Shown: positions 7,893 to 17,563 of the stretch, piece by piece
How positions within the stretch are numbered: position 1 is the stretch's first letter
How the letters are laid out: the number at the start of each line of letters is the position of its first letter
From: Pseudotamlana agarivorans
GTDB lineage: Bacteria; Bacteroidota; Bacteroidia; Flavobacteriales; Flavobacteriaceae
Reading direction: 5' to 3'
DNA: 64,000 bases
Assembly: GCF_018860245.1 (NCBI RefSeq)
Contig: NZ_JAHKPD010000013.1
Span: forward strand, 62,001-126,000
The notes under the pieces: model-generated
The model's input: the letters and a program-made list of their open reading frames with translations, nothing else
What the model was told of the DNA's origin: nothing
Databases searched by the model: none
Made by a program: the position numbers and the translations under genes

Positions 7893-10800
7893 ATGAAAGT
7901 AAGAGTCATTCAATTTCTGATATTTCTTTTTGTCTGTTTTAGTTTTTCACAAAATAAGCAATTAAAGCTTGGTAACCAGCGTATTGAGTCCTTCGCCAGT
8001 GAGCAGGGTTTTTTTCAGAATACCGTGCATGCCATAGTTTCAGATGCCAGCGGTTATTTATGGGTGGCTACGCCTAATGGTTTGGTTCGGTACGATGGCT
8101 ATACCTTCGATTATTATTATCACAATATCGAAAATAAAAATTCTTTACCTAATAATTTTATTTCAAAACTTTTAACCGATTCGAAAGGCAGATTATGGAT
8201 TGGTACTAGAGGTGGAGTGTGTTTATATATTACCGATAAAGAGTTGTTTTTACCAGTAGAAAATTCAATTAAAAAAGATGGTTTTATTAAGGAGGATGGC
8301 CAGAGCCGAATTTGGGTTGGTGGCGCTCAAAAAATTCAAATATTTGACGGCAGTAGCGATGATTTACCAACCATTGTTAAATTAGGAGAAATTGATCTTA
8401 CAAATATTTTAGAGGAAAGTGTTATAAGAGATATTGAATTTCTTTCTAACTCAGAATTAATTGTTTCTACATCGAAGAAAATATACAAAGTAGATTACAA
8501 TGCAAATGATAATTATTCAGTAGGGGTTTTAGAATTATCTTTAGATGAAAATATAACACGAATTAACTCGGTTACCAAGATCAATAATTCTATCTGGATT
8601 GGTACTTATACGGGTTTATATCAAACGTTTTACGAAAACAGTAAGCTACTTAATGTTGGGTCTTATTTTACTGGAAGGAATGACGATGATGGTGATAGTG
8701 CTGCGTACAACATTCAGTCATTATACATAGATAAAAGTAAGGACTTATGGATTGGTACTAGAAATTATGGTGCCATAAAATATGATATTAAAAGTAATCA
8801 ATTTACTATTTTTAAAAATGATTCAAAATATAAAAACGGACTATCTAGTAACCGTGTTAATTGTTTTTACGAAGATAATTTTGGTGTGCTTTGGATAGGT
8901 ACGGCACAGGGAGGTTTAAATAAGTTCGATAAAAATTTAAAGGATTTTCAAAATTATTCACATAATGCCTTTGATGATCAGTCGCTATCTAGTAATCTAA
9001 TTACAGACTTGGTAGAAGATAAGAACGGTAAAATTTGGGTGTCTTTCTTTAGTAGTGAAATTAGTAAGTCCTCATCACCTTTAGATTTAGAAAGTGGAAA
9101 AAGAATTTCCTTTAATCGTACAGATAACGCATTACATCAATTAAAAAATGATTGGGTGATCACTTTGTATCAAGATTTAAAAGGCTACTGGTGGATTGGT
9201 ACAAACAAAGGTGTTTATCTGTATGATGAGAATCAAGATGTATTAAAAAAAGTTAATATAAAAAATGATGATACTTCCGAAAGTTTAATTTTTAGTCGGG
9301 TAATTGAACAAATAGATGACGATAAAATTCTTTTAGCCGGGCCTCAAGTGTTTTTGTTAAACAACCCTTGGGAGCATATTTTAAATGGGGAACCTGTTGA
9401 AGTGCAATCAGAATTGTTTGATGTAGGGAAAATTAATCAAATTAATGATTATAAAAAAGACAGCTTTGGAAATCATTGGTTTGCTAGTAATTTAGGCCTG
9501 TTTCGTGTTATAGTTGAAAATAATACTTGGCAAATTAAAGAGCACTTAACGACTACATATCATGAAGAAAATTTAGCACTTAGCTATGATTATATTTTCA
9601 ATGTACATATAGCCTCAGACAAAACGGTATGGCTTGGTACTTATGGCGGTGGATTAATGAAGATTAAGTTAAATGCCACTGGTGATCCTGAAAATATAAA
9701 AGGTTTTCATAGAAACGAAGGCCTTCGGGATGAAGTGATATACGGTATTTTAGAGGATGATGATGGTATGTTATGGATGAGTACAGACATGGGTATTGGT
9801 GTACTCAACCCTAAAGAAGAAGTTTTTAACTTTTATGATGTTAATGACGGTGTTTTAAGTAATAACTTTAGGCAATCGGCATTTTTAAAAACTAAAAAAG
9901 GAATTATGTTAATGGGGGGGGTTGATGGTTTAACCATCTTTAACCCGAAACAAATTATTAAAAATATTAACGCCCCTAAAGTGTTAATTTCAGAATTAAA
10001 AATAAATAACGCACGAATTATTTCTGGTGAAAAAATAAATGGAAAAGTTGTTTTAAATCAGTCTATTACAGACACTAAGGAGTTGGATTTAGATCATGAT
10101 AATAGAAACATATCTTTAGATATTATTGTTCAGCACAGTGCTACTCCAAATAAGAATAAAGTGGCATACAAACTAGTAGGGGTTAACCAGGACTGGATAG
10201 AAATTAATGGAGGTAAAACAACTGCAACTTATACGAATTTAAGTCCGCGAAGTTATGAGTTTTTATATAAAGGCGCTAACGGAGATGGACTATGGACCCC
10301 AGAAGCACATTTTAAAATAAATGTACTATCACCTTGGTATTTAAAATGGTGGAGTATAATCCTTTGGTTAGGATTAGGTTTGTTAGTAGCGCATTCCATT
10401 ATGAAATATTTGGTGCGCTTAGAAAAACTAAATCAGAAATTAAAATTCGAACAGCTTGAAAAAGAACGGGTTCGAGAAATGAATCAAGCGAAATTACAAT
10501 TCTTTACTAACATTTCTCATGATTTTAAAACACCACTTTCGCTTATAATTGGTCCTTTAGAAAAAATAGCAGATCAATATAAAAAAGACGACAATCAAAA
10601 GTACTTTTCTATAATTCAAAATAACATCTTAAGGCTACAACGCTTAATCGATCAATTAATATCCTACAGAAAGGCAGAAACAGGACATCTAGAGTTGGAA
10701 TATTCTAAAGTAACCTTAGGGAATTTTATTTACCCCTTAATGGAAGGTTTTGAAGATTATGCTCAAAGATCACTTCTAAACTTTTATTATAAAGTAGACG

Positions 10801-12032
10801 ACCCTAATAAGTTAATAACAATTGATATTGATAAGACAGAACGTATTCTTTTAAATTTATTCTCTAATGCAGTAAAATACTCAGGCTCCTATAACGAAAT
10901 AAGTATTGAAGCTGGAATTGTTACACAAAATGACGAAGAGGTATTAAGTTTACGTGTACATAATACAGGAGGTGAAATATCTCCAGAAAAAATTGAACGC
11001 ATATTTGATCGTTTTTACCGTGGTGTAGATGAAAAACAGGATTGGAATGGTACCGGTATTGGATTAGCCTTATGTAAATCTTTAGTTGATTTAATGAAAG
11101 GGACCATTTCTGTAACCAGCGAAATAGATAAGAAAACCGAATTTGTAATCACACTTCCTATTACGGCTAAAGGAGATCAATTAGAGGAGATCGATATTCA
11201 AAAGCATTATAAAAATGTTACCGATTGGTTGCCTTCCGAATTGGAAAGTATTCAAGATCGCCCTGTTAATACATCCCTACCAACCTTGTTAATTATTGAT
11301 GATGAGCAGGATATTAGAAGCTTTTTATATGAAGCCTTTAAAGAGAAATACAATATTGTATTGGCTGTAAATGGTGAAGATGGTTTATTGAAATTAAAGG
11401 AAAACACACCACAATTGGTAATAAGTGATGTAATGATGCCAAAAATGGATGGCTATGAATTATGTAAAATAATTAAATCTGATACCGAACACTGTCATAT
11501 ACCGGTAATTCTATTAACAGCCATAGGCGATAATTTTAAAAAACTTGAAGGTTTAGAGTTAGGTGCAGACGATTATATTGTAAAACCGTTCTCTATTAAA
11601 TACCTTGAGGTTAGGGTTAAAAAACTCATTGAAAATAAGCAACATATTTTTGATTACTACTCACGAAACAGCTTCATGCCTAAGGATTCTTTAATCAGTT
11701 CTTCCAAAGACAAAGAGTTTTTAGAAAGTATTAATCGTTCTATAGAGGACCATATGTCGAATTCTGTATTTGGAGTAGAAGAATTAGCTTCAGATATAGG
11801 CATGAGTACCTCTCATTTTTATAGAAAGTTGAAAGAGCTTACAGGACAAGCACCCAATTTCTACCTTAGAAACTTCCGATTACAAAAGGCGGCAGAGTTA
11901 TTAACTGCGAATAAAAATTTAACGGCTGCCGATGTTATGTTTGAAATTGGAATTGAGTCTAAATCGTATTATTCTTCGGCTTTCAAGAAAATTCATGGTG
12001 TTTCTCCATCAGAATTTGTGAAAACATTATGA
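7893..12032 (+). CDS. Hybrid two-component system sensor/regulator (HTCS)
   Basis: This 1379-residue single-polypeptide regulator has, in order: a signal peptide (about 1-20), and a periplasmic two-propeller sensor with at least eleven Reg_prop-like blades (LWVATPNG, LWIGTRGG, IWIGTYTG, LWIGTRNYG, LWIGTAQGG, WWIGTNKG, VWLGTYGGG and others). A Y_Y_Y-type domain and a membrane segment at about 816-838 follow. The histidine kinase has phosphoacceptor H876 in NISHDFKTP and an N-box LFSNAVKYSG. A receiver domain has D1179 in ISDVMMPKMDG. An AraC-type DNA-binding domain occupies about 1275-1379. Such proteins sense oligosaccharides in the periplasm and switch on the adjacent PUL. It is co-oriented with the PUL but separated from it by 405 bp, which is where its operator should lie. 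Confidence 0.95.
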   Translation: MKVRVIQFLIFLFVCFSFSQNKQLKLGNQRIESFASEQGFFQNTVHAIVSDASGYLWVATPNGLVRYDGYTFDYYYHNIENKNSLPNNFISKLLTDSKGRLWIGTRGGVCLYITDKELFLPVENSIKKDGFIKEDGQSRIWVGGAQKIQIFDGSSDDLPTIVKLGEIDLTNILEESVIRDIEFLSNSELIVSTSKKIYKVDYNANDNYSVGVLELSLDENITRINSVTKINNSIWIGTYTGLYQTFYENSKLLNVGSYFTGRNDDDGDSAAYNIQSLYIDKSKDLWIGTRNYGAIKYDIKSNQFTIFKNDSKYKNGLSSNRVNCFYEDNFGVLWIGTAQGGLNKFDKNLKDFQNYSHNAFDDQSLSSNLITDLVEDKNGKIWVSFFSSEISKSSSPLDLESGKRISFNRTDNALHQLKNDWVITLYQDLKGYWWIGTNKGVYLYDENQDVLKKVNIKNDDTSESLIFSRVIEQIDDDKILLAGPQVFLLNNPWEHILNGEPVEVQSELFDVGKINQINDYKKDSFGNHWFASNLGLFRVIVENNTWQIKEHLTTTYHEENLALSYDYIFNVHIASDKTVWLGTYGGGLMKIKLNATGDPENIKGFHRNEGLRDEVIYGILEDDDGMLWMSTDMGIGVLNPKEEVFNFYDVNDGVLSNNFRQSAFLKTKKGIMLMGGVDGLTIFNPKQIIKNINAPKVLISELKINNARIISGEKINGKVVLNQSITDTKELDLDHDNRNISLDIIVQHSATPNKNKVAYKLVGVNQDWIEINGGKTTATYTNLSPRSYEFLYKGANGDGLWTPEAHFKINVLSPWYLKWWSIILWLGLGLLVAHSIMKYLVRLEKLNQKLKFEQLEKERVREMNQAKLQFFTNISHDFKTPLSLIIGPLEKIADQYKKDDNQKYFSIIQNNILRLQRLIDQLISYRKAETGHLELEYSKVTLGNFIYPLMEGFEDYAQRSLLNFYYKVDDPNKLITIDIDKTERILLNLFSNAVKYSGSYNEISIEAGIVTQNDEEVLSLRVHNTGGEISPEKIERIFDRFYRGVDEKQDWNGTGIGLALCKSLVDLMKGTISVTSEIDKKTEFVITLPITAKGDQLEEIDIQKHYKNVTDWLPSELESIQDRPVNTSLPTLLIIDDEQDIRSFLYEAFKEKYNIVLAVNGEDGLLKLKENTPQLVISDVMMPKMDGYELCKIIKSDTEHCHIPVILLTAIGDNFKKLEGLELGADDYIVKPFSIKYLEVRVKKLIENKQHIFDYYSRNSFMPKDSLISSSKDKEFLESINRSIEDHMSNSVFGVEELASDIGMSTSHFYRKLKELTGQAPNFYLRNFRLQKAAELLTANKNLTAADVMFEIGIESKSYYSSAFKKIHGVSPSEFVKTL

Positions 12033-12437
12033 TTGATTAGAGCTTTAAATTTATTCTAACTCGTTGAGGTTTAGAATTTAGAGTGTTGCTCAAATCGCTC
12101 AGATTAAATAAAGCAATAATAATACACGATGTGAGTAAGCATTTTTTCATTGTTTGGTAACATATTTGTAAAACCAATTAAATTAAAAATGCATTTAAAG
12201 CATTGAAAAATTAGACACCCTATAATTAAACACATTGTATTTTGTGAATAATTAAAAAATACGTCAATAATATCAATACTTTAACTGAATAAAACTTCTG
12301 ACTTTACGCTAACTATTTGTGTTACAGAATAATTAAGTTTAATTATTTCAACAAAATAGCTTTTAAGGTAAAATAGAAACCGATTTCAGAAACATGTGAT
12401 CTAAGTTTAATTGGATTTAATTCATAACAATTATAAC
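12033..12437 (+). promoter_or_regulatory. 405-bp intergenic region, likely PUL promoter/operator
   Basis: No convincing coding frame is seen here. An imperfect hairpin (arms 12053-12059 and 12071-12077, inner stem CTC/GAG) follows the regulator stop but lacks a T-run. An AT-rich palindrome AATAATTAA-GT-TTAATTATT spans 12328-12347, about 90 bases before the first PUL gene. I see no exact TAnnTTTG element; CATATTTG and CTATTTG are near misses. HTCS control from this region is inferred from its position. Confidence 0.5.
12334..12412 (+). repeat. 11-bp direct repeat upstream of the first PUL gene
   Basis: TAAGTTTAATT occurs at 12334-12344 and again at 12402-12412, a 68-base period. It is AT-rich, so chance is possible. 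Direct repeats are one form taken by regulator binding sites. Confidence 0.35.
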
Positions 12438-14231
12438 ATGTTTAAAAGTAGAAAGCCCTTATTACCATTTATTATAGTATTGTTCATCTCACTTCAGGTT
12501 CTTGCTCAAGATAAGAAAGGTGAAGAAAGTATGGATGACATGTGGGGTGATGGACATTCAGTCGTAGATAGTAATATAAGAGAAGGACGTGGTAAGTATT
12601 TCGACCAAAGTAATTTTGGGATGTTTATTCACTGGGGTTTGTTTTCAGATTTGGCTGGAAAATGGAACAACAAAACATATTATGGTATCGGGGAGTGGTT
12701 AATGAACCCAAGAGTTGCTAACATTCGTCCTGAAGACTATATGGAGGTTGCAGATGATTTTAACCCTACAAAATTTGACGCTAAAGCTATTGCGCAATTG
12801 GCTAAGAATTCTGGGATGAAATACATTATCATTACCAGTAAACATCATGAAGGTTTTGCGATGTTTGATTCTGATGCTAGCGACTTTAATATTGTTGATG
12901 CCACACCTTTTGCTAGAGATCCTATGAAAGAGCTTTCGGCTGCTTGTCGTGAGTTAGGCTTAGGTTTTGGTTTTTATTATTCACATTATCAAGATTGGAC
13001 AACGCCAGGTGCCGCAGGTGGTCCAACTCAAAATGCAGATGGTAGTGAGGCCACATTTAAAGAGTATTTCTACAATAAATGTAAACCACAAGTAAAAGAA
13101 ATTTGTAGTAATTATGGTGATATCGATTTTGTATGGTTCGATACTCCAGGAGGTATGCCAAAAGAATACGTGGTTGAACTTGCCGACATGGTAAGAGAGT
13201 TACAACCAAACACAATGATGTCTAGTAGAGTTGGATATGGTCTAGGAGACTATGTAACGCATGGTGATATGGAGGTGCCTCCTGTAAATCTAGATATCCT
13301 TTGGGAGAGTTGTGATACAAACAACGATTCTTGGTCTTACGCTTGGTATGACAATAATTTTAAAAGTCCGAAAGAAATACTACACAGACTAATATCTACG
13401 GTAGGTAGAGGAGGAACGTATTTATTTAATGTGGGTCCTAATGGCGAAGGTGTGGTTCCAAAAATTGGAGTTCAATTTTTAGAGCAAGCAGGCGCATGGA
13501 TTAAAAAATACCCGCAAGTAATATATGGTGCAGGAAGTTCTCCTTGGGGACATGCATTACCTTGGGGAGATGTTACTACAAATGAAAACACACTGTATTT
13601 ATCTGTATTTGATTGGCCTCAAGATGGTAAGCTTTACTTACCTGGTTTAGAAAATGAAATCCTTTCTGCTGAAATTTTAGGAGGTAAAAAAGCTCAAAAA
13701 ATTAAATATAATAAGAAAAACAACTGGATCATCTTTGATGTGCCTTATAAAAAGCCAGACTCTCCAGTAGCTGTAATTGAAGTTAAACTAAAAAATAAAC
13801 CAAAAGTAATTGGTACCCACGGTATTTATCCAAACATTGAAACTACCATTCTAACCGATTTTGCGACAGTTGAAAGTGCTGAAAAGAAATCGATTCGTTG
13901 GATGGAGAAATTTGGTGAATGGAAAAAAACAACTCAAGTTAGTAATTGGGGAAAAAATGGAGTATCTGAATTTGAAGTTAATGTACTAGAACCAGGATAT
14001 TACTACTTAGAATTGGAATATACTGGAGAAGATCGATTGGTTTGGAAAACAACAACAGATGAGGGTATCATGGTTCAAAATGAACAAGCTGCCACCGAAA
14101 AGTATGAATCGTATCCAATGGGTATTTTAGAATTTAAAACACCAGGGCATCACAACGTATCGGTATCATTAGTAACTAGAGATCACGAAGAATCAAGTTT
14201 AAAATCAATAAAAATAAAACCTATTCAATAA
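12438..14231 (+). CDS. GH29 alpha-L-fucosidase
   Basis: This 597-residue secreted protein has a signal peptide ending near VLAQD. The GH29 catalytic domain shows [11 protein letters not shown], the substrate-binding SKHHEGFAMFDS, and the retaining nucleophile D235 in FVWFDTPGG. A C-terminal beta-rich region (about 370-597) follows, as in larger GH29 enzymes. It would release terminal alpha-L-fucose. An upstream TTG at 12411 keeps the frame open, but ATG 12438 directly precedes the signal peptide and is preferred. It is the first gene of the PUL and is followed after 57 bases by a sulfatase, consistent with alternating desulfation and defucosylation. Confidence 0.93.
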   Translation: MFKSRKPLLPFIIVLFISLQVLAQDKKGEESMDDMWGDGHSVVDSNIREGRGKYFDQSNFGMFIHWGLFSDLAGKWNNKTYYGIGEWLMNPRVANIRPEDYMEVADDFNPTKFDAKAIAQLAKNSGMKYIIITSKHHEGFAMFDSDASDFNIVDATPFARDPMKELSAACRELGLGFGFYYSHYQDWTTPGAAGGPTQNADGSEATFKEYFYNKCKPQVKEICSNYGDIDFVWFDTPGGMPKEYVVELADMVRELQPNTMMSSRVGYGLGDYVTHGDMEVPPVNLDILWESCDTNNDSWSYAWYDNNFKSPKEILHRLISTVGRGGTYLFNVGPNGEGVVPKIGVQFLEQAGAWIKKYPQVIYGAGSSPWGHALPWGDVTTNENTLYLSVFDWPQDGKLYLPGLENEILSAEILGGKKAQKIKYNKKNNWIIFDVPYKKPDSPVAVIEVKLKNKPKVIGTHGIYPNIETTILTDFATVESAEKKSIRWMEKFGEWKKTTQVSNWGKNGVSEFEVNVLEPGYYYLELEYTGEDRLVWKTTTDEGIMVQNEQAATEKYESYPMGILEFKTPGHHNVSVSLVTRDHEESSLKSIKIKPIQ

Positions 14232-14288
14232 AATAAACCAAGAGGCTTTATACTCTAAACAAAATTGAACTAACGAACTAAATAAACC

Positions 14289-16100
14289 ATGACAAAACTA
14301 ACCAAATTTTTAGGTGTTTTAGCCTTATTATCGATTACAGTTTCGTGTAAAACGAAAGAGACAGAGGCTGTTAAAACACAACCTAATATTATTGTTGTAA
14401 TTACCGATGATCAAGGATATGGTGATATGGCCCATAATGGGAACACCATCATCAAAACACCTGCCATGGATAAATTTGCAACCGAAGGTTTAAGTTTGTC
14501 AAATTATCATGTTGGTACCACTTGTGCACCTACTAGAGCTGGTTTGTTAACAGGAAGAAACTGTAATAGAAATGGAGTGTGGCACACCATAATGGGAGCT
14601 TCTATGCTAAATAGAGAAGAAATAACTATTGCAGATGTTTTTCAAGATAATGGTTACAAAACAGGAATGTTTGGAAAATGGCATCTAGGTGATAACCATC
14701 CGTTTGTTCCTGAGGAACGTGGTTTCGATGAAGCATTTTACCACGGAGGTGGAGGTGTTGGCCAAACACCAGACCATTGGAATAACGATTATTTTGATGA
14801 TACTTATTTAAGAAACGGAAAACCAGAAAAAGTTGAAGGCTATTGTACAGATGTTTGGTTCAATGAGGCTATAAAATTTATTGAGGATAAAAAGGACAAT
14901 CCGTTTTTATGCTATTTAAGTTTAAATGCGCCACATTCACCATTTAATGTGCCTCAAGAATATTACGACTTATATAAAGACGAAGAAAGCCTTATAGAAA
15001 CTCAAAAGCGTTTTTATGGGATGATCACTAATATAGATGATAATTTCTCGGCACTTTTAAACAAGCTAGATGAATTAAAAATAGCAGACAACACCATTGT
15101 TATTTTTACTACCGATAATGGAACATCAAATGGTTACCATGTAGATAAAGAAACAGGTGAGGTTCACGGCTATAATGCGGGAATGCGTGGTACAAAGGCT
15201 AGTGAATATGAAGGCGGACATCGCGTACCATTTATTATTAGATGGCCAAACGGAAACATAGAAGGTGGAAAATCACTGTCAGATTTGGTGGCCCACGTAG
15301 ACATGTTACCAACTTTAACATCATTAGCGGGTATCGATTTTACTTCAGAGAAAATTATCGACGGAACAGATGTTAGTGAGTACCTATTAGGAAATTCTAA
15401 TATTAAGGAACGTTATTTAGTAACAGATACGCAACGTATTTCATGGCCAGAAAAAGGTAAAAATAGTTGTGTAATGCAGGGTGACTGGAGATTAATTAAA
15501 GGAAACGAGTTATACAACTTGGCCGAAGATCCAGGGCAAACTAATAATATAGCGGAAGATCATCCAGAACGCGTTGCAGCTATGAATGCTTTTTATGAGA
15601 CTTGGTGGGCAAGCGTTATTAAAGAAACTAAGTATTCCACAATTGATTTAGGTGTAGATGAGGTTGAAGTTATTACCTGTCATGATGCAAGAACTATAGA
15701 TTTTTATCCGCCTTGGAATCAAAGAATGATTAGATTAGGTGCACCAATGAAACCAGCGCCTTTCTTCGTGAACTTTGTTGAAGCAGGAAACTATACTTTT
15801 AAATTAAGACGTTGGCCAGCAGAGAGTGGTGTATCACTTGGCGCAGAAATTCCAGACGAAATTCCAGCCACCGAAACAACAGACCCTAGAGTACGAGGTA
15901 AAGCCTTAGCTTTTAAAAAGGCTTTCGTGAAAATAGGTGATAAAGAAGTGTCTATAGACGTTAATAATGCGACCCAATCGGCAGATTTAAAATTAGTGGT
16001 ACCACAAGGAAAAACCGAACTATTAGCTTGGTTTGAGTTAGAAAGTGGTGAATTAACGAATGCATTTTATATAAACGTAGAAAAATCGGTTGTAAACTAA
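14289..16100 (+). CDS. S1-family sulfatase, lipoprotein
   Basis: This 603-residue protein of the alkaline phosphatase superfamily has a lipobox ending at C20 (SITVSC), so it is probably membrane-anchored. Metal-binding ITDDQGYGD is near residue 40. The formylglycine signature CAPTRAGLLTGR has C79 as the modified residue. KWHLGD, NAPHSPF and TTDNGTSNG complete the active site. About 110 C-terminal residues form an extra beta-rich region beyond the usual sulfatase core. The closest relative in the window is the sulfatase at 49002, which shares the GGGVGQ and NDYFDDTY stretch. It likely removes ester sulfate from fucose or galactose residues; position specificity cannot be read. Confidence 0.93.
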   Translation: MTKLTKFLGVLALLSITVSCKTKETEAVKTQPNIIVVITDDQGYGDMAHNGNTIIKTPAMDKFATEGLSLSNYHVGTTCAPTRAGLLTGRNCNRNGVWHTIMGASMLNREEITIADVFQDNGYKTGMFGKWHLGDNHPFVPEERGFDEAFYHGGGGVGQTPDHWNNDYFDDTYLRNGKPEKVEGYCTDVWFNEAIKFIEDKKDNPFLCYLSLNAPHSPFNVPQEYYDLYKDEESLIETQKRFYGMITNIDDNFSALLNKLDELKIADNTIVIFTTDNGTSNGYHVDKETGEVHGYNAGMRGTKASEYEGGHRVPFIIRWPNGNIEGGKSLSDLVAHVDMLPTLTSLAGIDFTSEKIIDGTDVSEYLLGNSNIKERYLVTDTQRISWPEKGKNSCVMQGDWRLIKGNELYNLAEDPGQTNNIAEDHPERVAAMNAFYETWWASVIKETKYSTIDLGVDEVEVITCHDARTIDFYPPWNQRMIRLGAPMKPAPFFVNFVEAGNYTFKLRRWPAESGVSLGAEIPDEIPATETTDPRVRGKALAFKKAFVKIGDKEVSIDVNNATQSADLKLVVPQGKTELLAWFELESGELTNAFYINVEKSVVN

Positions 16101-16168
16101 AACAGTTTTCGATTTGAATAAAATTTTAATAACAACATGTCAAAGTGTTGGAGTCATAAATAAAAGTA

Positions 16169-17539
16169 ATGAACAATAAATTATTTATTTTTTTAATGTG
16201 TTTAATTTCTGCTGGGACTGCTGCTGTACAAGCGCAGTCTAAAGCAGATCAGCCAAATATTATCTTCATTTTTGCAGATGATTGGGGTTATGGTGATTTA
16301 AGTGCACATGGTAGTACTTGGGTAGATACACCACACATTGATAATATGATAGGGGAAGGGATGGACTTTTCCAATTTTACGGTAAACAGCCCAGTGTGTT
16401 CACCAAGCCGAGTTGCTGTTATGACAGGTCAATTTCCTGCAAGGCAGAGTGTACATCAACATTTTCAAGGTTGGAAAGCACATGAAAAGAGAGGGATGCC
16501 AGATTGGATGGATCCAAATGATATATCACTGCCAAGAGAATTTCAAAAAGCAGGTTATGTAACGGGACACTTTGGTAAGTGGCATCTAGGATGGTCTTCT
16601 AAAGATGCACCAAAGGAGAATGAATACGGTTACGATGAATATGCCACATTTAATGGTTCTAAAACCATCGATATTCCAAAGGCTGGTTCTATAGGTGTGG
16701 ATTATGCTGAAGATTTTATCAAACGTCATAAAGACAAGCCTTTTTTCATCAATTTATGGTTACATGAAGCGCATACAGCACATTATCCGCAAGAACGATT
16801 TATGAATGAGTTTGGTGAGTTAGATGAACAGAAACAAGTTTATGCTTCAATTATAGCAGAAGGTGATGAAGCTGTTGGAAGAATAACAAAATTATTGGAA
16901 GAATTAGATATTGATGAAAATACACTGGTTGTATTTTCTACAGATAACGGTCCAGAATGGGAAGGTGGAGAAGATGAAAAACAACATAAAGGTGATCCTG
17001 TAGGCTTAGGGAAATATTATTCAGTAGGAGAAACAGGCGGACTTAAAGGACAGAAAAGATCTTTATTCGCAGGAGGTATTCGTGTTCCATTTGTAGCAAA
17101 ATGGCCTAAAGTCATCCCAAAGGGTGTAAAAGATGATACCTCTGTGGTAACTGCAGTGGATTTGTTGCCTACATTTTTAGAGGCTGCAAATATCACGATG
17201 CCTAAAGACTTTCAACCAGATGGTGAAAGTATGATGGAGGCCTTTAAAGGAAAATCATTTAAAAGAAGTAAGCCGATTTTCTGGGAATGGAAAGGCGGAA
17301 CTAGTAAAGCATATACTTGGCCAACTTTAGGTGTGAGAGATGGGGATTGGAAATTAGTTGTAGATATTACTGGAGATCAATATGAGTTATATGATCTTAA
17401 AAAAGATTGGAAAGAAGAACATGATTTAGCTACTAGTAATCCTAAAAAAGCCAAAAAACTTTTAAAGGAAATTAAGGCATGGAAAGCAACTTTACCAACA
17501 GAACCAAGACCAAGTTGTTTGTCTTCTGTTAGAAAATAA
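16169..17539 (+). CDS. S1-family sulfatase
   Basis: This 456-residue secreted sulfatase has a signal peptide ending near AVQAQ. The core motifs are FADDWGYGDL, the Cys-type maturation signature CSPSRVAVMTGQ with C77 as the predicted formylglycine, GKWHLGW, and STDNGPEWEG. The length is that of a compact S1 enzyme without an extra C-terminal domain. It sits 68 bases after the previous sulfatase and 24 before a GH29 fucosidase. Sulfate position is unknown. Maturation needs a formylglycine-generating enzyme or anaerobic maturase, not found in this window. Confidence 0.93.
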   Translation: MNNKLFIFLMCLISAGTAAVQAQSKADQPNIIFIFADDWGYGDLSAHGSTWVDTPHIDNMIGEGMDFSNFTVNSPVCSPSRVAVMTGQFPARQSVHQHFQGWKAHEKRGMPDWMDPNDISLPREFQKAGYVTGHFGKWHLGWSSKDAPKENEYGYDEYATFNGSKTIDIPKAGSIGVDYAEDFIKRHKDKPFFINLWLHEAHTAHYPQERFMNEFGELDEQKQVYASIIAEGDEAVGRITKLLEELDIDENTLVVFSTDNGPEWEGGEDEKQHKGDPVGLGKYYSVGETGGLKGQKRSLFAGGIRVPFVAKWPKVIPKGVKDDTSVVTAVDLLPTFLEAANITMPKDFQPDGESMMEAFKGKSFKRSKPIFWEWKGGTSKAYTWPTLGVRDGDWKLVVDITGDQYELYDLKKDWKEEHDLATSNPKKAKKLLKEIKAWKATLPTEPRPSCLSSVRK

Positions 17540-17563
17540 GAAAAAAGATAAGAACGGTTAGAA

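Noticed and set aside
12411-12437. TTG start adding nine residues to the first GH29
   Set aside because: ATG 12438 lies directly at the signal peptide, and the extra residues give no better signal.
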